Shown one piece after another: positions 35,485 to 44,235 of a DNA stretch of 64,000 nucleotides (positions are counted from its first letter, which is position 1; every line of letters starts with the position of its first letter). Made by a program: the position numbers and the translations under genes. The notes under the pieces were generated by a model, which was not told the DNA's origin, made no database searches, and saw only the letters and a list, made by a program, of their open reading frames with translations. The DNA lies in NCBI RefSeq assembly GCF_003254545.1, contig NZ_QJRH01000072.1, positions 1 to 64,000 on the forward strand, in the 5' to 3' direction. Source of the stretch: Flavobacterium tistrianum. Lineage in GTDB: Bacteria; Bacteroidota; Bacteroidia; Flavobacteriales; Flavobacteriaceae.

Positions 35485-37449
35485 ATGAATTTTCCAAAAC
35501 AAAAAATATACAAAGCATTAAAAATACTAGGAATAGTAATTTTAGTGCTTTGCATCGGACTGTACTATTTCCGTAATTCACTTCTAAACCAGGCCATAGC
35601 AAAAGTTACCCATAAAATGGCTGTTCAGTACAACAGTAATTTTTCTGTAGAATCGGCTTCTTTTGATGGTTTATCGACTATAAAATTGACAGATGTAGTT
35701 CTGGCTCCAATAAATGCTGACACACTTGTCAAAATAAAAAATGTAGAAACTAGCATTAGTTTAAGCAATTTATTAATTGGCGATGTTCAAGTTGGAACTC
35801 TAAAAGTAGACAATGGATATATTCAGTTAGTTAAAAAAGGCAAAAAACGAAATTTTGATGCTTTTCTAAAAAGAGATCGCGAAGAAACAGAATCAAACGA
35901 AAAACGCAAATACGCTTCGTTTGCTTACAGAATTATTTCGAAAGTGTTGAATCTAGTTCCGACTGATATGGATCTGAAAAACTTCAAATTCAAAATCGAC
36001 GATAACGGAAAACAAACCAATATTGCTGTAGACAAATTGGTTTTAAGCAACAAACAACTCGAAACTAATCTTCATGTTCAGGCAAAAGATTTTGATCAGC
36101 GCTGGAATATTAAAGGATTTGCCGATCCAAGAAATAAAAAAGCAGATATTCGATTTTTTAATCTTGATACTGGCGCCATTCGTGTTCCTTATCTTGACGA
36201 AAGATACAATCTTAAGGCTAGTTTCGATTCTATTCGATTAAATGTTCAAAATATTGATAAAAGCGGCAGTGAACTTCATATTGATGGCTATACTTCGATC
36301 ACAAATCTTACAATCAATCACCCAAAAATCGCGAGCAAAGATGTGGTTATAAAAAATGCTCGTTTTGATTATCGCTTTTTATTAGGCGATAGTTTCATCT
36401 CTATCGATAGCACTTCAACAATGCAGTTGAACAAAATTAAAGTTCGCCCTTATATTTCTTATGATACCGAAAAAGATACGGTTTATACTTTGAAAGTCGA
36501 TATTCCGAAAATGAAAGCGCAGGATTTTATCGTTTCGCTTCCTGACGGATTATTTACACATTTTCAAGGAATGCAGGCAACTGGAAATTTCGATTATAAA
36601 CTGGATTTCAAATTCAACAAAAACAAACCAAACACACTTGTTTTTGACAGTAAGCTAAATAAAGAGGATTTACGAATTACGAAATATGGTGAAGCCGATT
36701 TAAATAAATTAAACGGCGAATTTGTTTATCGCGCCATTATTCAGAATGTATTGCAAAGACCTGTTTTGGTTGGAAATGCAAATCCGAACTATACACCGTT
36801 GGATCAAATTTCGCCTTATTTGAGAAAATGCGTTCTAACGACCGAAGATCCATCTTTCTTCTCGCATCGCGGATTCATAAACGAAGCTTTCAAACAATCT
36901 ATTCTAAAAAACATTAGAACGAAGAAATTCTCTCGCGGTGCCAGCACAATCAGCATGCAGTTGATTAAAAATGTCTTTTTAACTCGTGAAAAAACGCTTT
37001 CGCGAAAGCTTGAAGAAATCCTTCTAGTTTACATTTTAGAAAACAACCGAATTGTTAGCAAAGAAAGAATGCTCGAAGTCTATTTCAATATTATTGAATG
37101 GGGTCCAAATGTATACGGAATCGGGGAAGCAAGCCATTTCTATTTCCAAAAAAGCCCTTCAGCTTTAAATGTTGATGAATGTCTGTACTTGGCAACGATT
37201 ATTCCGAAACCAAGAAAATTTATGTATCAGTTTAATGATGAAGGTAACTTGAAAGATTATGCTATTAAAAACCAAAAATTCCTGAAGAATCTAATGTTTA
37301 GAAGAGGACTTTTAGTTCCCGAAGACACGATTGGATTATTGCCGGTTTACATTTCTGGAAATGCGCGTTCTTTAATTAAAATTAAAGTTCCAGATTCGAC
37401 AGCAATCAAAGCAGATTCTTTGACTGTTGATGATGAATTTGATTTGTAA
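35485..37449 (+). CDS. Membrane-anchored glycosyltransferase-51 domain protein with long AsmA-like N-terminal region
   Basis: 654 residues. One membrane segment at about 13-30 (ILGIVILVLCIGLYYF). Residues about 35-440 are beta-rich and resemble AsmA/DUF748-like or lipid-transfer repeats (TIKLTDVVLAP, GTLKVDNGYIQLVKKG). Residues about 440-600 are a GT51 peptidoglycan glycosyltransferase domain: TTEDPSFFSHRGF with the catalytic Glu (about 453), FSRGASTISMQLIKN, LTREKTLSRKLEEILL and YFNIIEWGPNVYGIGEAS. There is no transpeptidase domain. The GT51 enzymes polymerise lipid II outside the cytoplasmic membrane; the meaning of the N-terminal region is unknown. It starts 20 bases after radA. Confidence 0.8.
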   Translation: MNFPKQKIYKALKILGIVILVLCIGLYYFRNSLLNQAIAKVTHKMAVQYNSNFSVESASFDGLSTIKLTDVVLAPINADTLVKIKNVETSISLSNLLIGDVQVGTLKVDNGYIQLVKKGKKRNFDAFLKRDREETESNEKRKYASFAYRIISKVLNLVPTDMDLKNFKFKIDDNGKQTNIAVDKLVLSNKQLETNLHVQAKDFDQRWNIKGFADPRNKKADIRFFNLDTGAIRVPYLDERYNLKASFDSIRLNVQNIDKSGSELHIDGYTSITNLTINHPKIASKDVVIKNARFDYRFLLGDSFISIDSTSTMQLNKIKVRPYISYDTEKDTVYTLKVDIPKMKAQDFIVSLPDGLFTHFQGMQATGNFDYKLDFKFNKNKPNTLVFDSKLNKEDLRITKYGEADLNKLNGEFVYRAIIQNVLQRPVLVGNANPNYTPLDQISPYLRKCVLTTEDPSFFSHRGFINEAFKQSILKNIRTKKFSRGASTISMQLIKNVFLTREKTLSRKLEEILLVYILENNRIVSKERMLEVYFNIIEWGPNVYGIGEASHFYFQKSPSALNVDECLYLATIIPKPRKFMYQFNDEGNLKDYAIKNQKFLKNLMFRRGLLVPEDTIGLLPVYISGNARSLIKIKVPDSTAIKADSLTVDDEFDL

Positions 37450-37455
37450 TTTTCT

Positions 37456-37740
37456 GCCGCGAAGGCACTAAGACACAAAGTTTTTTTCTTTTTAATCTCG
37501 CAAAGACGCAGAGTCGCAAAGTTTTTTGAATAGCCACTAGCTTAAGCTAGTGGAATAAGGTTAAAATAGAAAAGGCTTTAGCCAAACCAGTAAAGTTTGG
37601 CTAAAGCCTTCTTGTTTGCGCTTATCTTCTCATCCAGCTAAAGCCGGACGCAATTGAACTTAAAAATTTAACTTTGCGACTCTGCGTCTTTGCGAGATTA
37701 AAAAGAAAAAAACTTCGTGCCTTAGCGCCTTCGTGGCAAA
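37456..37740. repeat. Nested inverted-repeat element of about 285 bp
   Basis: Outer arms of about 70 bp (37456-37523 and 37670-37740) are inverted copies; the inner 46 bases match perfectly and include CGCAAAGACGCAGAGTCGC. Inside are a perfect 20-bp palindrome (37534-37553, CCACTAGCTT/AAGCTAGTGG) and a perfect 16-bp hairpin with a 7-base loop (37572-37610). A further fragment resembling the inner hairpin follows at about 37632-37650. No coding frame. It fills the gap between convergent genes and may also end transcription both ways. Confidence 0.88.
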
Positions 37741-37762
37741 AAATCACTTGTACGCAAAAAAC

Positions 37763-38800
37763 TTATGGAGCTGGATCAGGAATTATAGCCTGAACTGCAT
37801 CAATTTCAGCTAAGATTTGTTTAGAAAGAACAACATCAATCGTATCGATATTTTCTTTTAATTGTTCCAAGGTTGTAGCGCCAATAATAGCACTTGTCAG
37901 GAACGGTTGTTGCAACACAAATCCCATTGCTAATTGCGTTAGCGTTAAACCATGCTTTTTAGCGATTTCCTGATACAATTTTGTTGCTTCTGTACATTGA
38001 TCGCTACTGTAACGTTTGTATTGCGGAAAAAGATTAATTCTCGCTTTTGGGTGACTTTCGCCAGTTAAGAATTTCCCAGTCAAAACACCGAAGGCTAAAG
38101 GTGAATATCCTAATAAACCAACATTTTCATATTTTGAAACTTCTGCAGAATTCACTTCAAATAAACGGTTCAATAGAGAATACGGATTCTGAACGGTTTT
38201 GATTCTTGGCAGATTGTTGTATTTGCTTTCTTCCAAAAGACGCATCATTCCCCACGCATTTTCATTAGAAACTCCAATATGTTTGATTTTACCTTCTTTG
38301 ATTAATCCGTCGAAAGTTTCTAATATTTCTCTGAAATTATCTTCCCAAACATCATCATGTCCATGAAAAGCGCGCTGACCAAAATTGTTAGTTTTTCTTT
38401 CCGGCCAATGCATTTGGTACAAATCAATATAATCTGTCTGAAGTCTTTTTAAACTTTGCTCAACAGCAAATTTGATACTTGCTGGAGAAAAATCCAGTTT
38501 CTCACGCATGTATCCAAAATTCGGATTCGGACCTGCGATTTTAGAAGCCAAAATTACCTTATCTCTGTTTCCTGATTTCTTAAACCAAGTTCCAATAATT
38601 TTTTCTGTGCTTCCGTAAGTCGCTTCACTTGCAGGAACGGAATACATTTCGGCTGTGTCAAAGAAATTAACTCCTCTTTCAAGAGCGTAATCCATTTGTT
38701 CGTGCCCTTCTGCTTCTGTATTTTGCTGCCCGAAAGTCATTGTTCCAAGGCATATTTTACTAACTTTTATATCGGTGTTGGGTAATGTTGTGTATTTCAT
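37763..38800 (-). CDS. NADP(H)-dependent aldo-keto reductase (Tas-like)
   Basis: 345 residues forming a TIM barrel. The catalytic tetrad is visible: Asp48 and Tyr53 (FFDTAEMY), Lys87 (ILASKIAGP) and His131 (LYQMHWPER). Other family blocks are LGTMTFGQQN, IGVSNENAWGMM and LGYSPLAFGVLTGK. The insert between strands and the length match the Tas/YhdN-type subgroup. The physiological carbonyl substrate is not known. Transcribed alone, ending in the nested inverted-repeat element. Confidence 0.9.
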   Translation of the reverse strand: MKYTTLPNTDIKVSKICLGTMTFGQQNTEAEGHEQMDYALERGVNFFDTAEMYSVPASEATYGSTEKIIGTWFKKSGNRDKVILASKIAGPNPNFGYMREKLDFSPASIKFAVEQSLKRLQTDYIDLYQMHWPERKTNNFGQRAFHGHDDVWEDNFREILETFDGLIKEGKIKHIGVSNENAWGMMRLLEESKYNNLPRIKTVQNPYSLLNRLFEVNSAEVSKYENVGLLGYSPLAFGVLTGKFLTGESHPKARINLFPQYKRYSSDQCTEATKLYQEIAKKHGLTLTQLAMGFVLQQPFLTSAIIGATTLEQLKENIDTIDVVLSKQILAEIDAVQAIIPDPAP

Positions 38801-38812
38801 TTTTTCTTTAAA

Positions 38813-38849
38813 GGTTCAAAGTTGCAAAGTCACAAAGGTACAAAGGGAT
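38813..38849. repeat. CGCAAAG-family repeat carrying a -7 box
   Basis: Short copies of the motif GCAAAGT/CACAAAGG. On the minus strand the repeat contains TACCTTTG (38840-38833), a match to TAnnTTTG 33 bases upstream of the aldo-keto reductase ATG, so the repeat may serve as its promoter. Confidence 0.5.
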
Positions 38850-38904
38850 TTTTCAAATCTAAATTTGTGAAAGGTTAAAAAAAGTACAAGATTTTCTTGG
38901 TTTC

Positions 38905-38993
38905 TCCTGCGAGGTTTCTAAAACCTTGTAGGTTTATTTTTTTTATATTGAAATAAGATATTTATACCTACAAGGTTTTATAAACCTTGCAGG
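38905..38993. repeat. Inverted repeat of the AGGTTTATAAAACCTTGTAGGT family
   Basis: Arms of about 28 bp at 38906-38933 and 38966-38993 are inverted copies with two mismatches, each internally near-palindromic (GGTTTNTAAAACC). Spacer of 32 AT-rich bases. Non-coding, between the OmpA-like gene and the aldo-keto reductase. Confidence 0.8.
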
Positions 38994-39000
38994 AAAGAAA

Positions 39001-39030
39001 AAGGCTCAAAAGTAAAAACCTTTGAGCCTT
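39001..39030 (-). terminator. Probable terminator of the OmpA-like gene
   Basis: A perfect 10-bp stem AAGGCTCAAA/TTTGAGCCTT with a 10-base loop, followed on the minus strand by a T-rich tract, 23 bases past the stop of the 39053-39997 gene. Confidence 0.65.
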
Positions 39031-39052
39031 TGAACCTATGTCCCTTTGAACC

Positions 39053-39997
39053 TTAGTTTATGCTATTAAGCATCTCCGCAATCTCGTCTAATCTTGGAGT
39101 CAAGATAATTTCAATTCTACGGTTTTTAGCTTTTCCTTCCGGAGTAGCGTTGCTTGCTAGTGGAGAAAACTCGCTTCTTCCCGCCGCGGTTAATTTTTGT
39201 TTATTGATTTTTGGGTTTTCGCTTAAAATAGCTACGATTGCTGTTGCTCTTTTAGTTGACAGATCCCAGTTGTTTGCAATTGGTCCAGAACCAGCATACG
39301 GATCATCATCTGTATGTCCTTCGATTAAAACAGAAAGATCTGGATTGTCTCCTAAAACTTTTCCCAGTTCTACAACAGCTTTTCTTCCTTCAACACCAAC
39401 AGCCCAGCTTCCTGAATTGAAAAGTAATTTATTTTCCATAGAAACATATACTTTTCCGTTTTTCTGTTCCACTGTTAAACCTTTACCTTCAAAACCATTT
39501 AAGGCTTTAGATAAAGTTTCTTTAAGTTTGCGCATTGATTCTTCTTTAGCCGCAATCATATCTTCCAATTCTTTCAAACGATTAGCTGTTTTATCCAAAC
39601 GAGCTTGTTCATCTGCAAGAGCTTTACCTTTTGCTTCTAGTTGCGCTAACAATTCACGGTTTTTAGCCATGTTTTTCTCTAATGCATCATTGCTATTTTT
39701 CTCTAATGCATTGTATGAATCCTGAAGCACTTTATATTTCTTTTGTTCAGCAGCAAGATCAGCTTTTTGTTTTGCCAAATCGTCTTTTGTGCTGGCCAAA
39801 TCTTTAGTCAGTTTATCACGGTCTAGTTCTAATTGATTTTTTGCCGCTTTCAAACTTTCATTTTCATCAGCGATAGAACGGTTTTCTTTTTTCAAATCAG
39901 AATATTTTGTTTCCAGATCATTGTAAATTTTCTTAGAAACACATGACGTTGTGGACAAGGCTAATGCCAATAATCCGATGGAGGCTTTTTTAATCAT
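39053..39997 (-). CDS. OmpA-family lipoprotein with coiled coil
   Basis: 314 residues. Lipobox cysteine at 19 (LSTTSC). Residues about 25-175 are a long heptad-rich coiled coil (DLETKYSDLKKEN, LAAEQKKYKVL, ARLDKTANRLKELEDM). The C-terminal OmpA/MotB domain (about 185-310) includes LLFNSGSWAVG, IEGHTDDDPY, WDLSTKRA and the peptidoglycan-binding KNRRIEI. It most likely tethers the outer membrane to peptidoglycan from the periplasm. Transcribed alone. A long open frame lies antisense to it at 39060-39725 but is a codon-bias shadow. Confidence 0.92.
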   Translation of the reverse strand: MIKKASIGLLALALSTTSCVSKKIYNDLETKYSDLKKENRSIADENESLKAAKNQLELDRDKLTKDLASTKDDLAKQKADLAAEQKKYKVLQDSYNALEKNSNDALEKNMAKNRELLAQLEAKGKALADEQARLDKTANRLKELEDMIAAKEESMRKLKETLSKALNGFEGKGLTVEQKNGKVYVSMENKLLFNSGSWAVGVEGRKAVVELGKVLGDNPDLSVLIEGHTDDDPYAGSGPIANNWDLSTKRATAIVAILSENPKINKQKLTAAGRSEFSPLASNATPEGKAKNRRIEIILTPRLDEIAEMLNSIN

Positions 39998-40107
39998 CTT
40001 ACTTTAATTGGTTTTTATTTTAGGCGTTTAAAATCTCACAATTTTAAAATTCAGAATCAATTCTTGAATTTAAACCACCTTTCTCTCAACAAGAACAATA
40101 CCAAAAA

Positions 40108-40869
40108 TTAGTCAATTTCGACTAAAATAGGGCAATGATCTGAATGCATAGCGTCTGGAAGTATAACAGCTCTTTTTAATCTGTCTTCTAATACATTGCT
40201 TACCAAATTATAATCGATACGCCAGCCTTTGTTATTTCCTCTAGCTCCTGCACGATAACTCCACCAAGAATAATGGTGAGGCTCTTTGTTGAAATGACGG
40301 AAACTATCAATAAAACCAGATTTCATAAAAGCATCCAGCCAAGCACGTTCTGCAGGAAGAAATCCTGAAACGGTTTTATTACGAACGGGATCATGAATAT
40401 CTATCGCTTCATGACAAATATTATAATCTCCGCAAATAATTAAATTCGGAATCATAAGTTTCAATTCATTAATATAATTCTGAAAATCATCCATAAACAT
40501 AAATTTATGATCTAGTCTTTCAATGTTTGTTCCAGACGGAAGGTATAAACTCATTACTGAAACATCATCAAAATCTGCTCGAAGATTTCTTCCTTCAAAA
40601 TCCATGTGGTGAATTCCTGTTCCGTAAACAATATTATTCGGTTTTGTTTTAGAAAGAATCGCTACTCCGCTATATCCTTTTTTGGTTGCAGGATAGTAAT
40701 ATTGAAACGGATAACCTGCTGCTGTAATATCATCTACTGGAATTTGATCCTGTGTCGCTTTTATTTCCTGAAGACATATTACATCAGGATTTGCTTGCTG
40801 CAGCCACTCGATAAACCCTTTGTTTATTGCCGCTCTAATTCCGTTTACATTATAAGAAATAATTTTCAT
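40108..40869 (-). CDS. xth: Exodeoxyribonuclease III
   Basis: 253 residues from the ATG at 40869; the open frame continues 14 codons upstream, but MKIISYNVNGIRAA is the family N-terminus. An AP endonuclease and 3'-5' exonuclease of base-excision repair. Motifs: YNVNGIRAA, CLQEIKA with the metal-binding Glu, GDYNICHEAIDIHDP, RIDYNLVS and the C-terminal SDHCPILVEID catalytic Asp-His. Divergent from the OlsF-like gene. Confidence 0.95.
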   Translation of the reverse strand: MKIISYNVNGIRAAINKGFIEWLQQANPDVICLQEIKATQDQIPVDDITAAGYPFQYYYPATKKGYSGVAILSKTKPNNIVYGTGIHHMDFEGRNLRADFDDVSVMSLYLPSGTNIERLDHKFMFMDDFQNYINELKLMIPNLIICGDYNICHEAIDIHDPVRNKTVSGFLPAERAWLDAFMKSGFIDSFRHFNKEPHHYSWWSYRAGARGNNKGWRIDYNLVSNVLEDRLKRAVILPDAMHSDHCPILVEID

Positions 40870-40889
40870 CAGTGATTTTTTTAGGATTC

Positions 40890-40897
40890 CAAATGTA
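40890..40897 (-). promoter_or_regulatory. -7 box for xth
   Basis: TACATTTG on the minus strand fits TAnnTTTG and is 21 bases upstream of the chosen xth ATG, which also supports that start. No clear -33 element. Confidence 0.45.
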
Positions 40898-40949
40898 ATA
40901 AAAAAGTGCAAAGTTTGTCTTGGAAACAGCGAAAAGTAGAGTTTTTTGT

Positions 40950-40957
40950 TATCTTTG
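40950..40957 (+). promoter_or_regulatory. -7 box for the OlsF-like gene
   Basis: TATCTTTG fits TAnnTTTG and lies 31 bases upstream of the ATG at 40988. No clear -33 element at 17-23 bases. Confidence 0.45.
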
Positions 40958-40987
40958 TTCGCTGTTCTAATAAATTAAAAGTAGTAC

Positions 40988-42790
40988 ATGGGTTTAGTTA
41001 CCGCGAAAGAAGTTGCAAAGGCAATAAATGTTGAAAAGTACGGAGTTTTCGGTACCTTTTCTGGCTGGATTCTTATGAAGGTTCTTAAGATCTCGACCCT
41101 TAATAAAATTTACGATCGCAATAAACATTTGGAAGACCTTGACTTTTTGAATGGAATTTTGGACGAAATGGAAATTAAGTTTGAAATCCCTGAAGAAGAT
41201 TTAAAACGTCTGCCAAAAGATGGTGCGTATATAACCATTTCTAATCATCCGCTTGGTGGAATTGATGGAATTTTGCTTTTGAAATTGATGCTTGAAAGAG
41301 AGCCAAATTTCAAAATCATTGCCAATTTCTTGTTACACAGAATTGTTCCGATGAAAAAATACATTATGCCGGTTAATCCTTTTGAAAACCATAAGGATGC
41401 AAAATCGAGCGTAATTGGCATTAAAGAAACGTTGCGCCATTTGAGCGATGGAAAACCTTTGGGAATTTTCCCTGCAGGAGAAGTGTCAACTTATAAAGAT
41501 GGCAAATTAGTAGTAGACAAACCTTGGGAAGAAGGTGCGATAAAACTAATTAGAAAAGCTAAAGTACCTGTTGTTCCAATTTATTTTCATGCCAAAAACA
41601 GTAAATTATTCTACTGGCTTTCTAAAATTGATGATACTTTAAGAACTGCGAAATTACCTTCTGAGCTTTTGACTCAAAAAGACCGTGTAATTAAAGTTCG
41701 TATCGGGAAACCAATTTCTGTAAGTGAACAAAATGAAATCGAATCTTTTGAAGAATACTCAGAATTCTTAAGAAAGAAAACCTATATGTTGGCAAATCCG
41801 TTTGAGAAAGACACCAAACTGATTGACACGGCAAGCCTTAAAATACCAAAAGCACCTAAAAAAATTGTAACGCCCGCAAGCGAATCAAAATTGATTGATG
41901 AAGTTCAGGCATTGCGTGATAGCGACAGCAGGTTTTTACAAAGCAAAAACTATGAGGTTTTCTTTGCAAGCGCAAAAGAAATACCGAACATTTTACACGA
42001 AATTGGACGCTTGCGCGAGATTACTTTCCGTGAAGTTGGCGAAGGAACAAACGAGTCGATTGATATTGACGAATACGACCAATATTATCACCATATGTTT
42101 TTATGGGATGATGAAACCAATAAAATCGCTGGAGCATACCGTATGGGATTAGGTTCTGAAATCTATCCAAAATATGGTATTGAAGGTTTTTACCTGACTG
42201 ATCTTTTCAGATTTGAACCAGAATTGCATGACATGATGCACAAATCGATCGAAATGGGACGTGCATTTATCGTAAAAGAATATCAGCAAAAACCAATGCC
42301 TTTATTTTTATTATGGAAAGGTATTATCCATACTACTTTGCGTCATCCTGAACACAAATATTTGGTTGGAGGTGTAAGTATCAGCAATCAGTTTTCAGAT
42401 TTCTCTAAATCGCTTATGATTGAGTTTATGAAATCAAACTATTACGATCCATATATCGCGCAATATATTCATCCTAAAAAAGCATACAAAGTAAAACTGA
42501 AAGACGCAGACAAAGATTTCATTTTCGACGAAGCAGAATCTGATTTGAATAAGTTTGATAAAATCATTGACGAATTAGAGCCAGGAAATTTACGTTTGCC
42601 AGTTTTAATTAAGAAATACATCAAACAAAACGCAAGAGTTGTCGCTTTCAACGTTGACCCGTTATTCAACAATGCAATTGATGGTTTAATGTACATTAGA
42701 ATAGCAGATATTCCAGAAAGCACTATGAAACCTGTCATTGAAGAGTTTCAGATTGAATTGGAAAAAAAATTATCTGAAAAAGAAGAGTAA
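40988..42790 (+). CDS. Bifunctional OlsF-like acyltransferase for amino-acid lipids
   Basis: 600 residues with two acyltransferase halves. Residues about 60-290 are PlsC-like: ISNHPLGGIDG (an H-x5-D spacing instead of the usual H-x4-D), FPAGEVS and VVPIYFHAKNS. Residues about 310-520 resemble the OlsB/hemolysin-like GNAT family (IGRLREITFREVGEG, YRMGLGSEIY, MGRAFIVKEYQQKPMPLFLLWKG). In OlsF proteins, known from Serratia and Flavobacterium, the GNAT half acylates the amino group of ornithine (or glycine) and the PlsC half adds the second fatty acid, giving a phosphorus-free membrane lipid. Which amino acid is used here cannot be read from sequence. Monocistronic, with its own terminator. Confidence 0.85.
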   Translation: MGLVTAKEVAKAINVEKYGVFGTFSGWILMKVLKISTLNKIYDRNKHLEDLDFLNGILDEMEIKFEIPEEDLKRLPKDGAYITISNHPLGGIDGILLLKLMLEREPNFKIIANFLLHRIVPMKKYIMPVNPFENHKDAKSSVIGIKETLRHLSDGKPLGIFPAGEVSTYKDGKLVVDKPWEEGAIKLIRKAKVPVVPIYFHAKNSKLFYWLSKIDDTLRTAKLPSELLTQKDRVIKVRIGKPISVSEQNEIESFEEYSEFLRKKTYMLANPFEKDTKLIDTASLKIPKAPKKIVTPASESKLIDEVQALRDSDSRFLQSKNYEVFFASAKEIPNILHEIGRLREITFREVGEGTNESIDIDEYDQYYHHMFLWDDETNKIAGAYRMGLGSEIYPKYGIEGFYLTDLFRFEPELHDMMHKSIEMGRAFIVKEYQQKPMPLFLLWKGIIHTTLRHPEHKYLVGGVSISNQFSDFSKSLMIEFMKSNYYDPYIAQYIHPKKAYKVKLKDADKDFIFDEAESDLNKFDKIIDELEPGNLRLPVLIKKYIKQNARVVAFNVDPLFNNAIDGLMYIRIADIPESTMKPVIEEFQIELEKKLSEKEE

Positions 42791-42797
42791 TACAAAT

Positions 42798-42829
42798 AAA
42801 GAAGCCGTTTCAATTGAAACGGCTTCTTT
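42798..42829. terminator. Bidirectional terminator after the OlsF-like gene
   Basis: A perfect 14-bp stem (42798-42811 with 42816-42829, core GAAGCCGTTTC) and a 4-base loop between convergent genes. Confidence 0.88.
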
Positions 42830-42851
42830 TGTATCATTAAAATCAGAGAAC

Positions 42852-43214
42852 TTATTCTTTTCCAATTTCATTAATATCCTCTAATTGATTTTTAGGATCT
42901 GCACCGTATTGATTTGGCCCTTTTTCACCTTCTGTTGCTAACAATACAATATTATAAATTGGAATAAGTAAGAACCATCCGCTCTTATTGATATCATGCA
43001 TTCTTCTAACTCCAACAGCAATTGCAGGAATTAAAACTGCAAAACCATAAATTCCTGTAACAATTTTAAAAAATGGTAAAAATGATTCAAAAATTCCAAA
43101 GATGAAATTAATAATTACACTTGCTAAAAAGAACATCCAATATTCTTTTCTTCTAGCTCTTCCATTAAAATTTGCATAATTTTTTAAAACTACTTTCTTG
43201 TAAATTTCTAACAT
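42852..43214 (-). CDS. DUF805 family membrane protein
   Basis: 120 residues. The N-terminus NFNGRARRKEYWMF and the later RRMHDINKSGWFLLI are the DUF805 signatures. Three or four hydrophobic segments place it in the cytoplasmic membrane. The C-terminus GEKGPNQYGADPK is also typical. Function unknown. First of four neighbouring small membrane-protein genes on the minus strand, although a terminator separates it from the TM2 gene. Confidence 0.9.
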   Translation of the reverse strand: MLEIYKKVVLKNYANFNGRARRKEYWMFFLASVIINFIFGIFESFLPFFKIVTGIYGFAVLIPAIAVGVRRMHDINKSGWFLLIPIYNIVLLATEGEKGPNQYGADPKNQLEDINEIGKE

Positions 43215-43359
43215 AATAAATTCTTTTTAATTCCTTACTCATTATGGATTTTCAGTTACTCCATTACTTCTTTTAACAGAGCGCAAAATTATCTACTTAG
43301 AAAAGCGCCAATAGACTCTAAAAGCTTTTATTATATCAGAAAAAGACATTTTTAAGCAT

Positions 43360-43391
43360 AAAAAAATCCCATTCATTTCTGAATGGGATTT
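43360..43391 (-). terminator. Intrinsic terminator after the TM2 gene
   Basis: An 11-bp stem AAATCCCATTC/GAATGGGATTT (43364-43374 with 43381-43391), 6-base loop, then a T run on the minus strand. Confidence 0.88.
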
Positions 43392-43412
43392 AGATATAAA
43401 TGTATTTTTCTT

Positions 43413-43685
43413 TTAAAACCAGCCTTTATAACCAATCTGATACGTTTGATAAAACTCTTCATCATCTCTGGTCAGATATATTATTCCTTCGATAACTCCA
43501 ATTATACCGCCAATTCCAAAGGCAAAACCTAGAAGAAGCTGAATTATTCCTTCTTTGGTATAACCCAAATAAAACTTATGGATTCCTAGATATCCTAATA
43601 AAATAGCTAAAATTCCAGCTAACACTTTTTTATTTTCCTGTCCGTAACGCGGATTATTCCAATCTTCTCTCTTTGTATTTTCCAT
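43413..43685 (-). CDS. TM2 domain membrane protein
   Basis: 90 residues. Two transmembrane segments joined by a short turn with the TM2 hallmark: LAGILAILLGYLGIHKFYLG then GIIQLLLGFAFGIGGIIGVIEGIIYL. The charged N-terminus (KREDWNNPRYGQ) and the tail YQIGYKGWF are cytoplasmic by prediction. Function unknown. Downstream of the DUF4234 and DUF2752 genes with 76 bases between, and probably cotranscribed with them. Confidence 0.88.
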   Translation of the reverse strand: MENTKREDWNNPRYGQENKKVLAGILAILLGYLGIHKFYLGYTKEGIIQLLLGFAFGIGGIIGVIEGIIYLTRDDEEFYQTYQIGYKGWF

Positions 43686-43761
43686 GATCTTAATTTTTAG
43701 TATTCTTAAAACTGTACTTGAACAAACAAATCTGATTGTTGCAAAATCAGATTATTGGATT

Positions 43762-44235
43762 TTAAAACCAAATTGACTGATGCAAAATATCATCAAAAGA
43801 GTTGTTTCTCACAAATAAAACCAATCTTATAAAATGATAAACCCCCAGAAAAATGGCTAATGCATAAGCTAACCTTCTGTTGTATAAAAGCGAATTAAAA
43901 TATTCTTTTTTGGTAATTAATTCTGTAGTCAAAACAACAATCGTTACGGCACAAAAAGCAATAACAAAAGGCCCCAAAATATGATAAGAAATTGATTTGT
44001 ATAGATCTCCCTGATAAAAATAGACTAAGGATTTTGTAATTCCGCATCCTGGACACGGAAAACCTGTCAGCATCTTAAAAGGGCATAATGACTGATCTGT
44101 TTCCAGGTGATCATTATGATTATGAAGCATTAAAAAAAACGGAACTATCAGTGTAATTGCTGCACCGATAATTCCGTAAATTTTACGTCTAGTTTGCGTA
44201 TTATTTATATAATCTGTTGATATCACCTTGTACAA
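43762..44235 (-). CDS. DUF2752 family membrane protein
   Basis: About 157 residues. The signature CPFKMLTGFPCPGCGITKS carries the conserved cysteines of DUF2752; four hydrophobic segments follow. No ATG is available near the 5' end: the frame can begin at TTG (44235) or GTG (44226), and in both cases the start lies inside the 3' end of the DUF4234 gene (overlap of 35 or 26 bases), implying translational coupling. Function unknown. Confidence 0.82.
   Translation of the reverse strand: MYKVISTDYINNTQTRRKIYGIIGAAITLIVPFFLMLHNHNDHLETDQSLCPFKMLTGFPCPGCGITKSLVYFYQGDLYKSISYHILGPFVIAFCAVTIVVLTTELITKKEYFNSLLYNRRLAYALAIFLGVYHFIRLVLFVRNNSFDDILHQSIWF

Noticed and set aside
39060..39725. Open frame of 221 codons on the plus strand
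   Set aside because: It lies fully antisense to the well-supported OmpA-like lipoprotein gene; the translation is serine/leucine-rich without any family motif, as expected from reverse reading of coding sequence.
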